From contig CM019069.1 of assembly GCA_009667805.1 (NCBI GenBank), positions 96,383,204-96,447,203 on the forward strand: a stretch of DNA of 64,000 bases. The letters run 5' to 3'. Every line of letters begins with the position of its first letter. Within the stretch, counting starts at the first letter, position 1. This document shows, one piece after another, positions 42,153 to 53,360 of this stretch. The DNA comes from Leptobrachium leishanense. Lineage: Eukaryota; Chordata; Amphibia; Anura; Megophryidae. The notes under the pieces were generated by a model. The model saw only the letters and a program-made list of their open reading frames with translations. It searched no databases and had not been told where the DNA came from. The translations under genes and the position numbers were made by a program.

Positions 42153-42577
42153 GGCTAGGGTCAGACGAGCGCAGTGCGAACGCGCGTGCAGGCGCACTTA
42201 ATCACGGCCGTAGTAGCAGCAAGTGCCAGGCAATGACGGCCAATATACGAAGTACGGTCGCACAAAAGTCCGGCTGCGCAACGCAAGTGGAAAATGAACG
42301 CATTTTTTCGAGAACGTTAAACCGCTAGTACTGACGTACAGAGGGCGCTGCGCCCGCTAGCGGCGTGTGTGCGTGAATTGGAGATGTCAGACACTGCTAA
42401 TGTCCGGCCAACATAACGTCCAGATGCACAAAGTGTTTTATTGATGATCCGTACAAAATCACGGATGCAAATGCGCATCGCATGACCGCTATCGCGTACT
42501 CCGTGAAAAAATGCGTCCATTCGTTCGAACGCACTTTTTCACAGACAACGCGAAAATGCGTTCGTCTGACCCTAGCC
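42153..42577. mobile_element. Harbinger-like MITE, family C, copy 3 (inverted)
   Basis: 425 bp from GGCTAGGGTCAGACGAGCGC to TTCGTCTGACCCTAGCC, flanked by TAA at left and TTA at right. Interior blocks (CCAACATAACGTCCAGATGC, CCGCTAGTACTGACGTAC) are family C in reverse. No coding content. Confidence 0.88.
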
Positions 42578-42765
42578 TTAATCTTACATTGGTGCCTGTT
42601 ATCAAAGTGATATTTTAGAGATACTCTAGTGTCATGCGTTATTATACAGAACCAATCAGTGTGCAATGGATTGCATCCCAAACCATGCATACTGTCAACC
42701 TGTGCTGATTGGCTGTATGTCAGTCCAAGTGGACGTTCACTGTATGTTTTTAGTCTGTTTATATC

Positions 42766-42895
42766 CGGGTCCAGCAATTGTGGCCCTCCATATGTTTCTG
42801 AACTATATTTCCCATGAGACTCTGCTAACCTAATGAGTGGTTGAGCATCAAGGGAGATGTAGTTCCATGGCATCTGGAGGGCCAAGGTTGCCGAC
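42766..42895. mobile_element. hAT-type MITE
   Basis: GGTCCAGCAATTGTGGCCCT at left and GGAGGGCCAAGGTTGCCGAC at right are inverted repeats of the CAGGGGTCGGCAACC type. TTTCCCATGAGACTCTG lies inside. The ends are decayed and the target duplication is unclear. Confidence 0.6.
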
Positions 42896-42901
42896 CCCCT
42901 A

Positions 42902-43496
42902 CTTTAAAGGGTCACTGCCACCAAAAAAATGAAATGTTCTTATTTTATTTATTTTATGTTGCTGTTATCTTATGTGTTTTGTTTTTCTCGTATGTATAGT
43001 TAAGAAAATATTTTGCTCTACATGGGTCTTTTGTGATCTGCTGTGTTGTAAACTGCCCCCCCATATTATCTTTATAGCACTTGCTCCTCACTGTGTGGCA
43101 ATGAGCATAGAATTGAGTCTATGGGTGGATCAATGACTCACATGATTGTATTGTGTGGGGTGTATTCAAAGGACATCACCCGGTGGTAGATTAGAAGTCT
43201 TTAAAGCTCCCTGTCATATCTCATTCAGCTGCCATCTGTTATTTCAGCCTGAATAACCATATCCTCCTGCCACCTTATGTAAACTTTCCCTCCGCCACCT
43301 CATTAACTGTTAAATAATGTAGATTAAATAAGAGCCACAAAGCAAGGCTTTTGGTAAATGTTGCATCAAAGGAAAAATCCACAAAATGAAAACAAGATCA
43401 AAACCTTACTTTTGCTTTTTTGCTTGCAATGTGGGTTTATTTGAAATGCACAAGTAATCTAGTTACATCTTCTGTAAGTGGCAGTATCCCTTTAAA
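42902..43496. mobile_element. MITE family F, copy 2
   Basis: The left end TTTAAAGGGTCACTGCCACC and right end AGTGGCAGTATCCCTTTAAA are imperfect inverted repeats. The interior (TGTTGCATCAAAGGAAAAAT, AATGCACAAGTAATCTAGTT) is shared with 7141-7695. Non-coding. Confidence 0.7.
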
Positions 43497-43497
43497 T

Positions 43498-43678
43498 CAG
43501 TGTTTCCCAGCCGTGGTCCTCAAGTGCCCCTAACAGGCCAGACTTTAAGGATTACACTCTGGAAAATGTGGACCGAATCCTGCAATCACAAAGCATTAAA
43601 TCAAATCACCTGAGCTTCAACTATCTGGAAAACCGGAACTGTTGGAGGGTACTTTAGGACCAAGGTTGGGAACCACTG
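43498..43678. mobile_element. hAT-type MITE, 181 bp, perfect 8-bp TSD
   Basis: The ends CAGTGTTTCCCAGCCGTGGT and CCAAGGTTGGGAACCACTG are inverted repeats. CTTTAAAT is duplicated exactly at 43490-43497 and 43679-43686. It inserted at the very end of family F copy 2. Confidence 0.92.
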
Positions 43679-43686
43679 CTTTAAAT

Positions 43687-44098
43687 GATGGGATGACAAC
43701 AGTGGTACGTGTTTGCATGTTGTCACAAGTGATGTATACATATGTGTGTCTTGTTATAGCGGTTTGTAGGATTTGCTCTCTAGTAGATATGGAGCTCAGG
43801 CCTTGGCTGCAGTCTCATCATTAAATGAATCTGCTGTTAAAAGGAAAATATTAAAATGACACAGAGAAGTGATTTTTTTTTTTATCTTTACTGTGACTTT
43901 TCCCATAGTGAGAACTCTTTCCTTACCCATATAACTATAAAAGAAATGCTTATCAAAGGTTTAATAGTGATTTTCTTAATTTTATTGATAAAAATGTTTA
44001 TCGCTAAAGTGAATGTGTTGATGTATTTTGCATTATGAGCAGATGTCCATACTGTCACTTGCATTTTATTAATTTTTGCCTCTTTCATCTCACTTTAG
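43687..44098. other. Unassigned, upstream of exon-like segment
   Basis: AT-rich and without family repeats. It ends in a pyrimidine-rich tract, TTTTTGCCTCTTTCATCTCA, before TTTAG at 44094-44098. Confidence 0.4.
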
Positions 44099-44177
44099 GA
44101 TTTATTTGAAAGCTGTGGCAGAAAAGAATGTAATTAAGAACGTCGTCAAATCACTGAGCTTCCATATTAAGAAAAAG
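44099..44177 (+). CDS. Candidate internal exon of an unidentified host gene
   Basis: A 79-bp segment is preceded by a good polypyrimidine tract and AG (44097-44098) and followed by GTTTGT (44178-44183) as a possible donor. One frame is open throughout, IYLKAVAEKNVIKNVVKSLS then FHIKKK; the other two + frames contain stops. The acceptor leaves one base of a split codon and the donor is in phase 0. The peptide looks helical, with regular hydrophobic spacing like an armadillo/HEAT-type helix, but I do not recognise the gene. It sits in one of the few repeat-poor stretches. Chance is possible for so short a frame. Confidence 0.4.
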
Positions 44178-44854
44178 GTTTGTTTCCCATTTTAGTATTT
44201 TTACTTCTTCTGTGTGTGCCTTAATATTTAGTCTTCAAACCTTCTACGCCTTTTTTCACGAATGTCTGGTATATTTTGACGTAATTCCCTCTTCATCCAT
44301 TGTACAGCCTGGTGGAATGTGTGGCTCATGAGGAGTAATTTTGTTCTGACATGCTTACAAATCGGTACACAATGATTTTGTACCTTTTTTTTTTGTTCTG
44401 ATTTTATTATTTTTATTATTAATATATATCGCCTTGGTATTCTAGGATATAGTTTGTTTTTGCTAATAATTGAAGGCTATAGCTAAGTTTTCTTGGCTTT
44501 GAACATAAAAGCGACACCCAGATTAAATATAGAGATAAAGTTGCAGAAATAAGAATTTACAGGAAGCTCCTTTTGTAGTTTTTCTGTACTGAATAAAACT
44601 GACTAATCATGCTAAAATACCATTTGTTTTATTAAGCAATTAAGCCGAAAAGTTGAAAAATGTTTTGACTAGAGCTCTATTTTTTTATTTTTATTTCCTG
44701 GTTGACTAAAATAAATGTTAAAACTATGTACAGTATGTAAAGTTATTTTTATCTTTTTAGAGTTGTGCCCTTTACAAAATAAGGATTTTTCTTGCTGCAG
44801 GATTGTTGTTCTGCTGTACATTGATATAACAAGCTTTTTATCTATAATATTTAT
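44178..44854. other. Unassigned
   Basis: AT-rich and repeat-poor; consistent with intron if the preceding exon is real. Confidence 0.35.
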
Positions 44855-44990
44855 TTATAAAGTATTTTACCAGGAAGGATACATTGAGATTTCTCTCGTT
44901 TTCAAGTATGTCCTGGGTTCAAGAACATTGAAATGTTAGTCGTTACAGAAATACAAAGTAATACAATGCAAGATATAGGTGTCAGTTCCC
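44855..44990 (-). mobile_element. LINE/SINE tail fragment
   Basis: On the minus strand it reads GAACCCAGGACATACTTGAA, ATCTCAATGTATCCTTCCTG and GTAAAATACTTTATAAAT. It also shares TTGCATTGTATTACTTTG with 6012-6030, so it comes from the LINE of 5070-6137 rather than from a SINE. Confidence 0.75.
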
Positions 44991-45758
44991 CTGTAACCCA
45001 TAAATCTTCGTCTTCCAGTTTGAAGCCATAACTTATTTTAGAATGGAAAGTTACATTGCATCTTCTGTAGGCATCCTGTGTTCTGCACAAAGCTTTGAAA
45101 GTATACCAGAGTGCCAATCCTAAATGCCCTTATCGGGGCTCAAAATTTCCACTCGCCCTCTCACCTGGAGAGTGCAAATTTAAACCAGGCTAGTGGAAAT
45201 TTGGAACTTGCAAACTGTGGAGTTTGTCATTAACCTCTTAGGATCAGAGGTAGCGAGTAACTTTTCAGCCTGGCTAGTACCTTAGGAATTACATTTTTTA
45301 ACCCTGCCCTTATTATTCAGTGCCTTTTGGTGTGTGTCAAACGGTTTTCAAGGGATTCTATCTACAAATAATAAAATGCTTCCTTAGCCATGCATATAAT
45401 ATTTGTGATGACCCCCTCCTTCCGCATACTCTGTGATAATGTGGAGGATTTATCCGTTTAAGTTTGTTTGTCCTGGTGAGCAGGATGTAACTGCACAGAA
45501 TTGCTGTTCAGTCCCAGGACCCTGACAGGAAGTCTTGGTGGATGATCCACTGGACCTGTAGTTGTACAAATAACTTTTTTTTTTGTACAAACAACTTTTC
45601 GTCAGACTATGTATGACCCAGATAACATGACTACCTTCAACAATCATCCACCCGAGTAGAGTTTCAGATGAGACTCTCTACTGATTTTAACCCCTGCAGG
45701 TACTGGACTCAGGGTTACAGACATTGTAATGATGTTTTTAACTGCCCTGACGTTTATG
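44991..45758. other. Unassigned
   Basis: No gene or defined repeat is seen. Confidence 0.35.
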
Positions 45759-46245
45759 TGTGCTGTGTATATGTAATACGTGTGCTTTGCATATGTAATA
45801 CACGTGCAGTGTGTATATGTAATACACGTGCAGTGTGTATATGTAATACACGTGCAGTGTGTATATGTAATACACGTGCAGTGTGTATATGTAATACACG
45901 TGCAGTGTGTATATGTAATACACGTGCAGTGTGTATATGTAATACACGTGCAGTGTGTATATGTAATACACGTGCAGTGTGTATATGTAATACACGTGCA
46001 GTGTGTATATGTAATACACGTGCAGTGTGTATATATGTAATACGCGTGCAGTGTGTATATATGTAATACGCGTGCAGTGTGTATATATGTAATACGCGTG
46101 CAGTGTGTATATATGTAATACGCGTGCAGTGTGTATATATGTAATACGCGTGCAGTGTGTATATATGTAATACGCGTGCAGTGTGTATATATGTAATACG
46201 CGTGCAGTGTGTATATATGTAATACGCGTGCAGTGTGTATATGAT
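45759..46245. repeat. Two-phase minisatellite (24-bp then 26-bp units)
   Basis: About ten units of ACGTGCAGTGTGTATATGTA + ATAC (24 bp, with CACGTG at each junction) change near 46030 into about eight units with an added TA and ACGCGT instead of CACGTG (26 bp). Long ORFs on both strands are periodicity artefacts. Confidence 0.95.
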
Positions 46246-46966
46246 ACGTGTGCGGTGTATACCGTAGATACTAGAGTAATGCGCGACCCAAATATAACGC
46301 AATGGATAGAGATTTATTATGGAAATGAGAGAATTCTCAAGACTCAACTATAACGCAAGGAGCAAAATTATATAAGTATACTGTACTGGGAAACCATTAA
46401 AATCTTTCCAGGTTTTCTTAACACAGTAAGGCTTCCCCTGAGGCAAGGGTGCTCTGCTCTAGAATGATTGGAGTTGTTACTAAGTATGAAGCCGCTGGCC
46501 AACCGTCTTCTTACTTGTGGTAAGATGGCCGGTGGAGTGAGATGACCCAACACAGTGAATCATTCACCAATAGCCAGCACGCCGGGAGGTGTCGTTTTCT
46601 GACCTCCGGCTCCTGCAGGCAAACTCATCCGCCAATAGTCAGGGAGACTTGGGATCCATGAGCAAGTCACTTTTTTTTCCTTGCACACCATGCAGATGTC
46701 TCGAATATAACGCGACCCCTCCAATTTTAAGGTAAATTTTTATGTATATGTGATACGTGTGTTATGTATATACATGTGTGAGGTTTATATATTATACATG
46801 TGTTTATTGTGTGTGTGTGTGTATATATATTACACATACATAATGTGTGTGTTGTGCATAGTGGCAACTGTCCCAGGTTGTCCTACTTGAAGCAAAAATT
46901 CCTGTTTGAACGGGATCTCTAGTTTGATGTGGTCTGGTGAAGTCATTCAAACGTCATACAATAGTA
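46246..46966. other. Unassigned; TG/TA simple repeat at about 46795-46850
   Basis: A pair of AATATAACGC/CTATAACGC blocks (about 46291 and 46347) and TCGAATATAACGCGACCC (about 46692) suggest an old repeat. GTGTGTGTGTGTATATATAT follows. No gene. Confidence 0.35.
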
Positions 46967-46967
46967 G

Positions 46968-47132
46968 TACCGGCTGGGTGGAGTAGAGGTAACATCACTG
47001 CTCTATAACCGTGGCAACACAGGTTTGAATCCGGGCAAGACACCTAACGGTACATAATTGCCACCCAGGACATACTTGAAAACGAGAAAAAGCTCAATGT
47101 ATCCTTCCTGGTAAAATACTTTCTCAAACACA
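46968..47132 (+). mobile_element. tRNA-derived SINE, copy 2
   Basis: The head TACCGGCTGGGTGGAGTAGA is followed by a decayed B box GGTTTGAATCC and the same LINE tail as copy 1. AATAGTAG flanks it at 46960-46967 and 47133-47140, an 8-bp target duplication. About 35 bp between the B box and the tail are deleted relative to copy 1. Confidence 0.88.
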
Positions 47133-47547
47133 AATAGTAGTCTGACCTATACAGACGACTAGGCATGACCAGTTAGTTGTACAACTACGGATTCAGTGGA
47201 TGACCATACTACTTTATCCTTTACATTTAGGAAATTAATAATCCCACTAAAGGTCAATGTAACGTGGTTTTAATGGGTCTATTATTTCCTTTTTTGTGTC
47301 TAGTAGCTGTTGACTTATTTTTGAATCCTGATGCATATAAACGGAAATAATCCAATTTATCATTAACTTCACATTTTTAACTTCCCTTTAAAATTTGACC
47401 TTTTTAACGTATATTCATTGTAATCTTTATTAGAGGAAACAAGTTTAAAATGTTATCCTGCTGGCCGTGCTGTCCTTGATAATAGTTACTTTCCACATGT
47501 ACAGCTGCGGGTTTATTTCCTGCTAAAAATAGTAACTAATATCTTGT
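47133..47547. other. Unassigned
   Basis: AT-rich; nothing recognisable. Confidence 0.35.
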
Positions 47548-47561
47548 CTCTTCACTCTCTT

Positions 47562-49508
47562 TTTTTTTTTTTTTTCTCAAATCTTTTATTTTGTAAAAGC
47601 ATCAGCAATAAGACAGCCAGTATATAAACAGTCAACATAAGTACATCAGGGGAGTAACAATAAACTTCCCCAAATAGGGGGGTCTCATCTAAATAGGAAT
47701 TAATAGTCAAAATGGGGTCAGCGGTACAACGACTTAGGGAAAGAAATAATAAGAATGAAGGTAAGGGGACGCGAACTACACCAACCGCATGCCAGCAATG
47801 GTGTAAGGAGACAGAGGGGGAGGGAGAGAAAGAAGAGAAAAAAAAGGGGGGGATAGCGATAAACAAAATAAATTTGATGGAGGGAGAATGGCAACTGCCT
47901 GTATTGTGACTTTCCCGGCTCACTCCCGGGGGAGGCCGTGGAAGGATATTGTCACGAGGCCCAGGAGCCCGAGGGCCAAGTATGGCAACCAGAGCCATGG
48001 TAGGTGCCATAGTGGCGCGCCTCCAGACATCCCGACATGTGCCAAAAAAAAAAAAAAGAAAGGGGGGGGTGGGGGAAAGAAGAAAAAAAAAAACACCATC
48101 GCTGGCATGGTAGAGGCCCATAAAGGAGCAAGGCGACATCGGTGTGAAACATAAATCCTCTCGGCAAAGTCTCAAGCGCATCCCCAGCCGGGGAATGACA
48201 GTATTAGTTGGGAATAAAAAGAAAAAGCACAAAACATTAACGAAGTCCCATAGCAAGTCAACAGCTGTAACACATAGAAAAGTGAAATAAGGTCACTGTA
48301 AGGGACAGCACAGCAGATAAAGCGGGGAATCCGCAGAAGTATTAAATCTCAGCTTATGGAGGGGGAGAAAAAAAAAAAAAAGGAAGAAAGGAGAGGGGAA
48401 TAAAAAGTCCTTTATTCAAGAGAATGACTCCAGCTGGTAATCAACGGCAAAAAGACATCGGGAAGGTCCCAAAAGAAAAAGTCTCTCTGAAGATAGCAAT
48501 CAACTGAACGGGGACGGGTCCCATCATCCAGTGTCACGGAAGGGCAGCAGGTGTATGTCAGGCAGGGCGATGCAGCGCAGGCCAGGCCCGGTGCAAGAAA
48601 TTGCATGCGGCTGGGTCATCATGCCTAGACACGTGGTGGAACTCCCAACAATAGCTGCTCGAGTATAGATCCTAAGCCGCCACTTATCAGGGGACCAAGC
48701 TCGTGACGACATCGGCGGGGGGGGGGGGGGTCTAGCGCTGCCGACCTGGCAAACTCCTCAGCTGCTCCGCAGTCTTCCTCGGCCAGCGCATCTTTCCCAT
48801 CCATTCGCCGGGGTGCCCCATGTTTCTCGTGGTGGATCTTCTGCGGCACTTCCAGGGCGCTAGCTTCAGGAAGGTGCTCCTCTTCGGCGGCTGGGGGTCT
48901 CGGATCTGCAGCGTGGTCCAGGATGTCAGCAGCAGTCACATGGTCCCATGGCTCCACAACCTCCCGGCCTGCCCGAAACACCACCATCATGCGGCGCCAA
49001 TCACTCCTCGTGAGCACCTGGTCGTCATCACCCAGAATCAGCGCCAAACAGGAATCCAGGGCCGTCACCATGGCATCAGCAGTCACAGTGGGGGAGGGGA
49101 AGGGCCGACTCCCGACCCCCGCAACCCCCTCTGCAGCAGCTACCCCTCGAGCGGTTGAGCGGTGGGGGCCCTCCAACATCTCAATTCGCATCGGGGTCTC
49201 AGACAGGGATGACAGGCTCCTAGAAATCCGCAAGGTCGCCGGATCGGGCTCCACACCTCGAGGTAGGCCGCAAAATGGCCGCCAGTAAATTATGCTCGCC
49301 AGGAATCAGCGGCCGAATCTCTAGTCTCTGGTCTGGAGGGGGGGAACTAAGCGGGCTCCAGACAGTGTGCACCCGATGGCCGGCCCTAGGGGGACTCCAA
49401 CAAAAGGGGAAAGACGGAGAAAAACAACCAAGCAGCCCCTAACAAGGCACCTGATCGAGGAGCTCCATCCAGGCACGTCTGCTCCCTCCAGCTGCCGGCC
49501 ACGCCCCC
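47562..49508 (-). mobile_element. Poly(A) retroelement, L1/Tx1-type 5' end, with 14-bp TSD
   Basis: On the minus strand it begins GGGGGGCGTGGCCGGCAGC (49508 downward) and ends in poly(A), the 16-T run at 47560-47575. CTCTTCACTCTCTT is duplicated at 47548-47561 and 49509-49522. It holds a GC-rich 5' region and a 209-codon ORF but no reverse transcriptase, although both termini seem present. An internally deleted or non-autonomous L1-type element is the best reading. Confidence 0.8.
48625..49254 (-). CDS. 209-codon ORF in the poly(A) retroelement
   Basis: It starts MEPDPATLRISRSLSSLSET and is acidic and Ala/Pro/Glu-rich, with LEGPHRSTARGVAAAEGVAG, then WRRMMVVFRAGREVVEPWDH. No RT, endonuclease, zinc-knuckle or coiled-coil motif is recognisable. 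By position it could be the start of an ORF1, truncated by internal deletion. It could equally be chance openness in a GC-rich 5' region. Function unknown. Confidence 0.35.
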   Translation of the reverse strand: MEPDPATLRISRSLSSLSETPMRIEMLEGPHRSTARGVAAAEGVAGVGSRPFPSPTVTADAMVTALDSCLALILGDDDQVLTRSDWRRMMVVFRAGREVVEPWDHVTAADILDHAADPRPPAAEEEHLPEASALEVPQKIHHEKHGAPRRMDGKDALAEEDCGAAEEFARSAALDPPPPRRCRHELGPLISGGLGSILEQLLLGVPPRV

Positions 49509-49669
49509 CTCTTCACTCTCTTAATGTTAAACTATTGGACAAAGTAGCTTCGGTTCTACTTTCTTTTAATAAATGCTATTTCCTGATATATTGAAACACA
49601 GAGACTTTGGTCACTTATCCTTAACTTATCTTGCAAGGCTGATCCTTTACGGCATTTTTCCCAGTTTAA

Positions 49670-50121
49670 GGCTAATGTCACATGAACGCAGTCTGAGCGC
49701 ACTCTGCGTGCGTGCATAACGGATGGACGTACTGACTGAAGATACTGTAGACACAACACGGTCCGTTTTTTTTTTGACGGATGTAGAAAAAAAGGGAAAT
49801 ATGGGAAACAATTAATTTAAAGACAGGTACAGTCTGCCAGACCAAAAAAAATTCTGAGAGTCAACGTGATCTATGTTGCAAATGCGCTGAGTCTGACGTC
49901 ATATTAGCGCGGACGCAGCGCACTCTGGGCGTCCGTCATAGTGCTTTTACGTCGAGGCCTAAATGGCGTCCGTTGCCATCTGCGTGGTGCATGCGAACTT
50001 TGGTGCTCACGTACTTCGTGTGTTGGTCTCTATTGATCACAAATCAATGCTACGACGGACAGACGGACGTTAAACTGTGTGGCGACACGGACGTGATAAC
50101 TGCGTTTGTCTGATGCTAGCC
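49670..50121. mobile_element. Harbinger-like MITE, family A, copy 6
   Basis: 452 bp from GGCTAATGTCACATGAACGC to TGTCTGATGCTAGCC, with TAA at 49667-49669 and 50122-50124. The interior (CACTCTGCGTGCGTGCATAA, ACTTCGTGTGTTGGTCTCTA) matches the copy at 2336-2811 most closely. Confidence 0.88.
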
Positions 50122-50124
50122 TAA

Positions 50125-50552
50125 GGCTAGGGTCGGACGAAAGCATTTTTCCCCGCGAACGTGAAAAAGTGCGTCCGAACGCATTGACCTATTTTTTCAC
50201 GGAATGCGCAAAAACGGTCAGACGACGCGCATTTTCGGGCGTGATTTTGTACGGATCGTCAATAAAACTCTTTTTGCGTCTGGACGTTATGTTGGCCGGA
50301 CATTAGCAGCGTCTGACATCTCCTAATCACGCACACACGCCGCTATGCCGCTGCTGCGCACTCAGTACGTCAGTACTAGCGGTTCTGCATCCTCAAAAAA
50401 AATGCGTTCAAATTCCACTTGCGTTGCACGGCCGGACTTTTGTGCGGCCGTACATCGTATAGTGGCCGTCATTGCCCGTCATTTGCTGCTAGTGCAGCTG
50501 TAATTAAGTGCGCCAGAACGCACGTTAAAAGTGCGCTGGTCTGACCCCAGCC
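50125..50552. mobile_element. Harbinger-like MITE, family C, copy 4
   Basis: 428 bp from GGCTAGGGTCGGACGAAAGC to TGGTCTGACCCCAGCC, with TAA at 50122-50124 and 50553-50555. The left TAA is also the right flank of the family A copy before it, so the two elements abut. Confidence 0.92.
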
Positions 50553-50806
50553 TAAATCGGACAGTTCCTCACTAGGGATGCACCGATACTAGTATCGCCA
50601 TCAGTGTGTATACTAGGATCTGCCCGAATTCCAAGTACTCATGCAGATGCCCCCGATACCGGAAACCAGCGCTGGGCTGACAGAGTGCACTAATGGCACT
50701 CTGCCAGGCCCTTCCGGGTGGCCTTCTTCCTTTGAGTGGCGGCTGGCAAAGGTAGCCTGGCCACTTGCTTAGAAACCAACAGCTGCGATCTTGCGAGATC
50801 CCGGAG

Positions 50807-51634
50807 TTAACCCCTCACATACCGGGCTACGATACAGCGCCATGCGGCGCTGCGTCGCAGCCTAGCTCCAGTGGGGGCTGCCTTCTTGGATGGCGGCTCC
50901 ACCTCTGGGTCCCCCTGGCTACCTAACGTGATCGCACATGGTGCAATGATGTCAGTTAGCCAGGGAACCCCTAGCTGCCCGGGGAAATCCCCTGGTGGAG
51001 ATGAGGGGTTCCTTTGAACCCCCATATCTCCCGAACCATAGCAGTTAGGGGGTCATGTAGGGTATCATTTGAACAGCCTGAGCATGGACTTTTGAATGAT
51101 ACCAAACATGACCAGGTACAAAGTAAAAACAAAAATAACAATAAAAAAATCATGTTTTTTTGTGTTTTTATTAATGCAGCAATATTGTTCACATTTCAGT
51201 TATAATGTGAACAATGATGCTGCACTAATGATTTTTTTCTATGGGGTGCGTTTGCTAAAAATCACGTAATTCCCCCCCCCTCAAAAATTTAACAAGTCCC
51301 CATTTCAAATTTTTGTACAAGCACACCCCATAGAAAACATAACCGCAAAAGCTCATGTGATAAAATGTGAAAAAAAACCACTTTACATGCTCTAGATGAT
51401 TTAAAAATTCAAATTGTATTGCATTTTTTGTTATAATAAACAGGCAGGACATAACGTATACATATAAAAATGATATATTATGAATCTGCAGAGTCTTCCG
51501 GAAAGAACAATATATAATATGTCTGGGTCATATAATAAAATGTGGCTTCAAATCGCGTTTAAACATGATGAGCGAAAGCGGTAAAAATGAGCTCAGCACA
51601 CAGCGGTGAAATGCCTCAGCAGTGAAGGGGTTAA
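50807..51634. mobile_element. Family D (piggyBac-like), copy 3, one long arm
   Basis: TTAA 50807-50810 precedes CCCCTCACATACCGGGC; GCCTCAGCAGTGAAGGGG precedes TTAA 51631-51634. The right 460 bp match the right arm of 21372-22987. The left arm is absent, leaving a short GC-rich left part. Non-coding. Confidence 0.75.
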
Positions 51635-52856
51635 TCTCATTTTCTGATCTATCATTTTCTGTTTCTTCATCCTCTCCATATTTGTCGTTTTTCTCATTGA
51701 TTTCTTAAAACGTACGGTTTGCTCCGATTTGAAACAAACGTTTCTCTCCTTTCACAGGTTAGTTTGTTTCTTGATTTGGTTTGAATATTAGCAAAGATTG
51801 AGCAGATTCTATCACAGCAGCAGTAGAAGATGCAGAATCTGCAGGAAGTGAGATGCAAGAGGTGTCAGGTTGTGTTGTGCAGAGACCTTGTCACCATGTT
51901 GCAGGAGGGATATGTTTTCGAGAATCCCAGACTGTACTGGAGAGAACATTAATAGGGATCAAATAGGGACAAATTTAACCTCTTAACTGTCAATTAAGGC
52001 CTGAAAAGACAGAAACTATCATCAACTGTATCCCAACAACCACTGTAGAAGGTACAAGATGGAGCTCCCAATCAAGCTAAAACTAAGCCTTTCCCTATAG
52101 CGCCCCCTAGAGGCTGAAATGTATATTTTTATTGTCTGAGTATTACATTGAGACGTGTTACTTGAATTGTATTCCAGGATTTGCTCGACTTCAGCCGAGA
52201 GAAATTGTAATGATTTAAGACTAAGTAAAGTCTCATAAGTCTTTCATTAAGGTCCTAATGTTATGATATGGTATTAAATCTATATTAGACATATTATATA
52301 TTATTGTAAAAGAACATATCACATACCTTTTTGGTTTTTTCAATTTTTCCAGAAAAAAAACAAAAAATGGCTTTGGGAGAAAACAGGAAAGAAACCGTTT
52401 TTCCCCCAATTTTTCTGTGTTTTTTTTTTTTTCCCCAGGCCTTCCCATCTCTACCCTCGATCCATGCAGAAGCCTGACATATACTGGCTATAACAATTGT
52501 TGGGGCTTACTATAGCTCCTGTGCAGGGGAGGCTTCCTCGGCAGTTCTGCCAGCCCTTTTGGGTGAAAACAGGTTGATTTGCATAAGGTGGTCTTTTTTG
52601 TAATGGCATCATCAAGTTAAAGTAATTATCTTCAGTTCAGGTCACCCTTCTCCTCTCAGATTGTAAATTTACTTGCGCAGGGTACTTCTTGCGTATCGTT
52701 CATGTCCAACATGTTTTTTTAAATTTTTTTTTATCCTACTCCTTGTACAGTACTGTGAAAATGTTGGCAGTTTTTAAATAATTAGAATGGCATGCCACTA
52801 GTTCTATTGCCCGTTTGGTGGTCTCATACACCTTTTTTTGGTCCTTGGGAGTTTCC
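51635..52856. other. Unassigned
   Basis: No gene is seen. CTCCTCTCAGATTGTAAATT at about 52652 with TACTCCTTGTACAGTACTG may be a very old L2 3' tail. Otherwise AT-rich unique-looking DNA. Confidence 0.35.
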
Positions 52857-53253
52857 TTAACCCCCCTGAAGGTATTCCCGAGTGTGGCTCGGGGTTAACT
52901 TTTTGTACCGAAAGCGGTATCCCCGAGCCACACTCGGGCTGTATACTTACATGTCCTGTGCTCCCTCGCTGATCCCCGCAGTCTCCTCCAGCCGCTCGCA
53001 AAGTCACACTGCCTGAATCTCTTCTCGTGAGTAGTGAACCAGGAAGTGTGACGTCGCGATCGGCTGCAGTGTGACTGCGGGGACAGCGAGGGAGCGCAGG
53101 ACATGTAAGTATCGGCCCGAGTGTGGCTCGGGGATACCGCTTTCAGTATTGAAAGTTAGCCCCCGAGCCACACTTATACCGCTAGGGGCCAAAATAAATA
53201 GGACCGATTCTGACATATCAAATATGTCAGAATCAGACAGCCAGGGAGGTTAA
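52857..53253. mobile_element. piggyBac-like MITE (family H), compact copy
   Basis: TTAA 52857-52860 and 53250-53253 bound a 389-bp body with ends CCCCCCTGAAGGTATTCCC and CAGACAGCCAGGGAGG. Paired GAGTGTGGCTCGGGG / CCCCGAGCCACACTC blocks lie near each end. It is the reference for the enlarged copy at 35754-38335. Confidence 0.88.
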
Positions 53254-53360
53254 GCTGGAAACCTTACCTTTTAATGTTTCACAGTGCTATCATTTCATAT
53301 TTATTTACTGTTGCATTCTTTTTTCACCCCATAAAACCTTTATAGATCATTGTGCTAGGA

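Noticed and set aside
43856..44088. Small ORFs on both strands before the exon-like segment
   Set aside because: AT-rich chance frames; only the 79-bp segment has splice-like borders.
45754..46347. 197-codon minus-strand ORF across the TATATGTAATACACG array
   Set aside because: Tandem-repeat artefact with mirrored ORFs on the plus strand.
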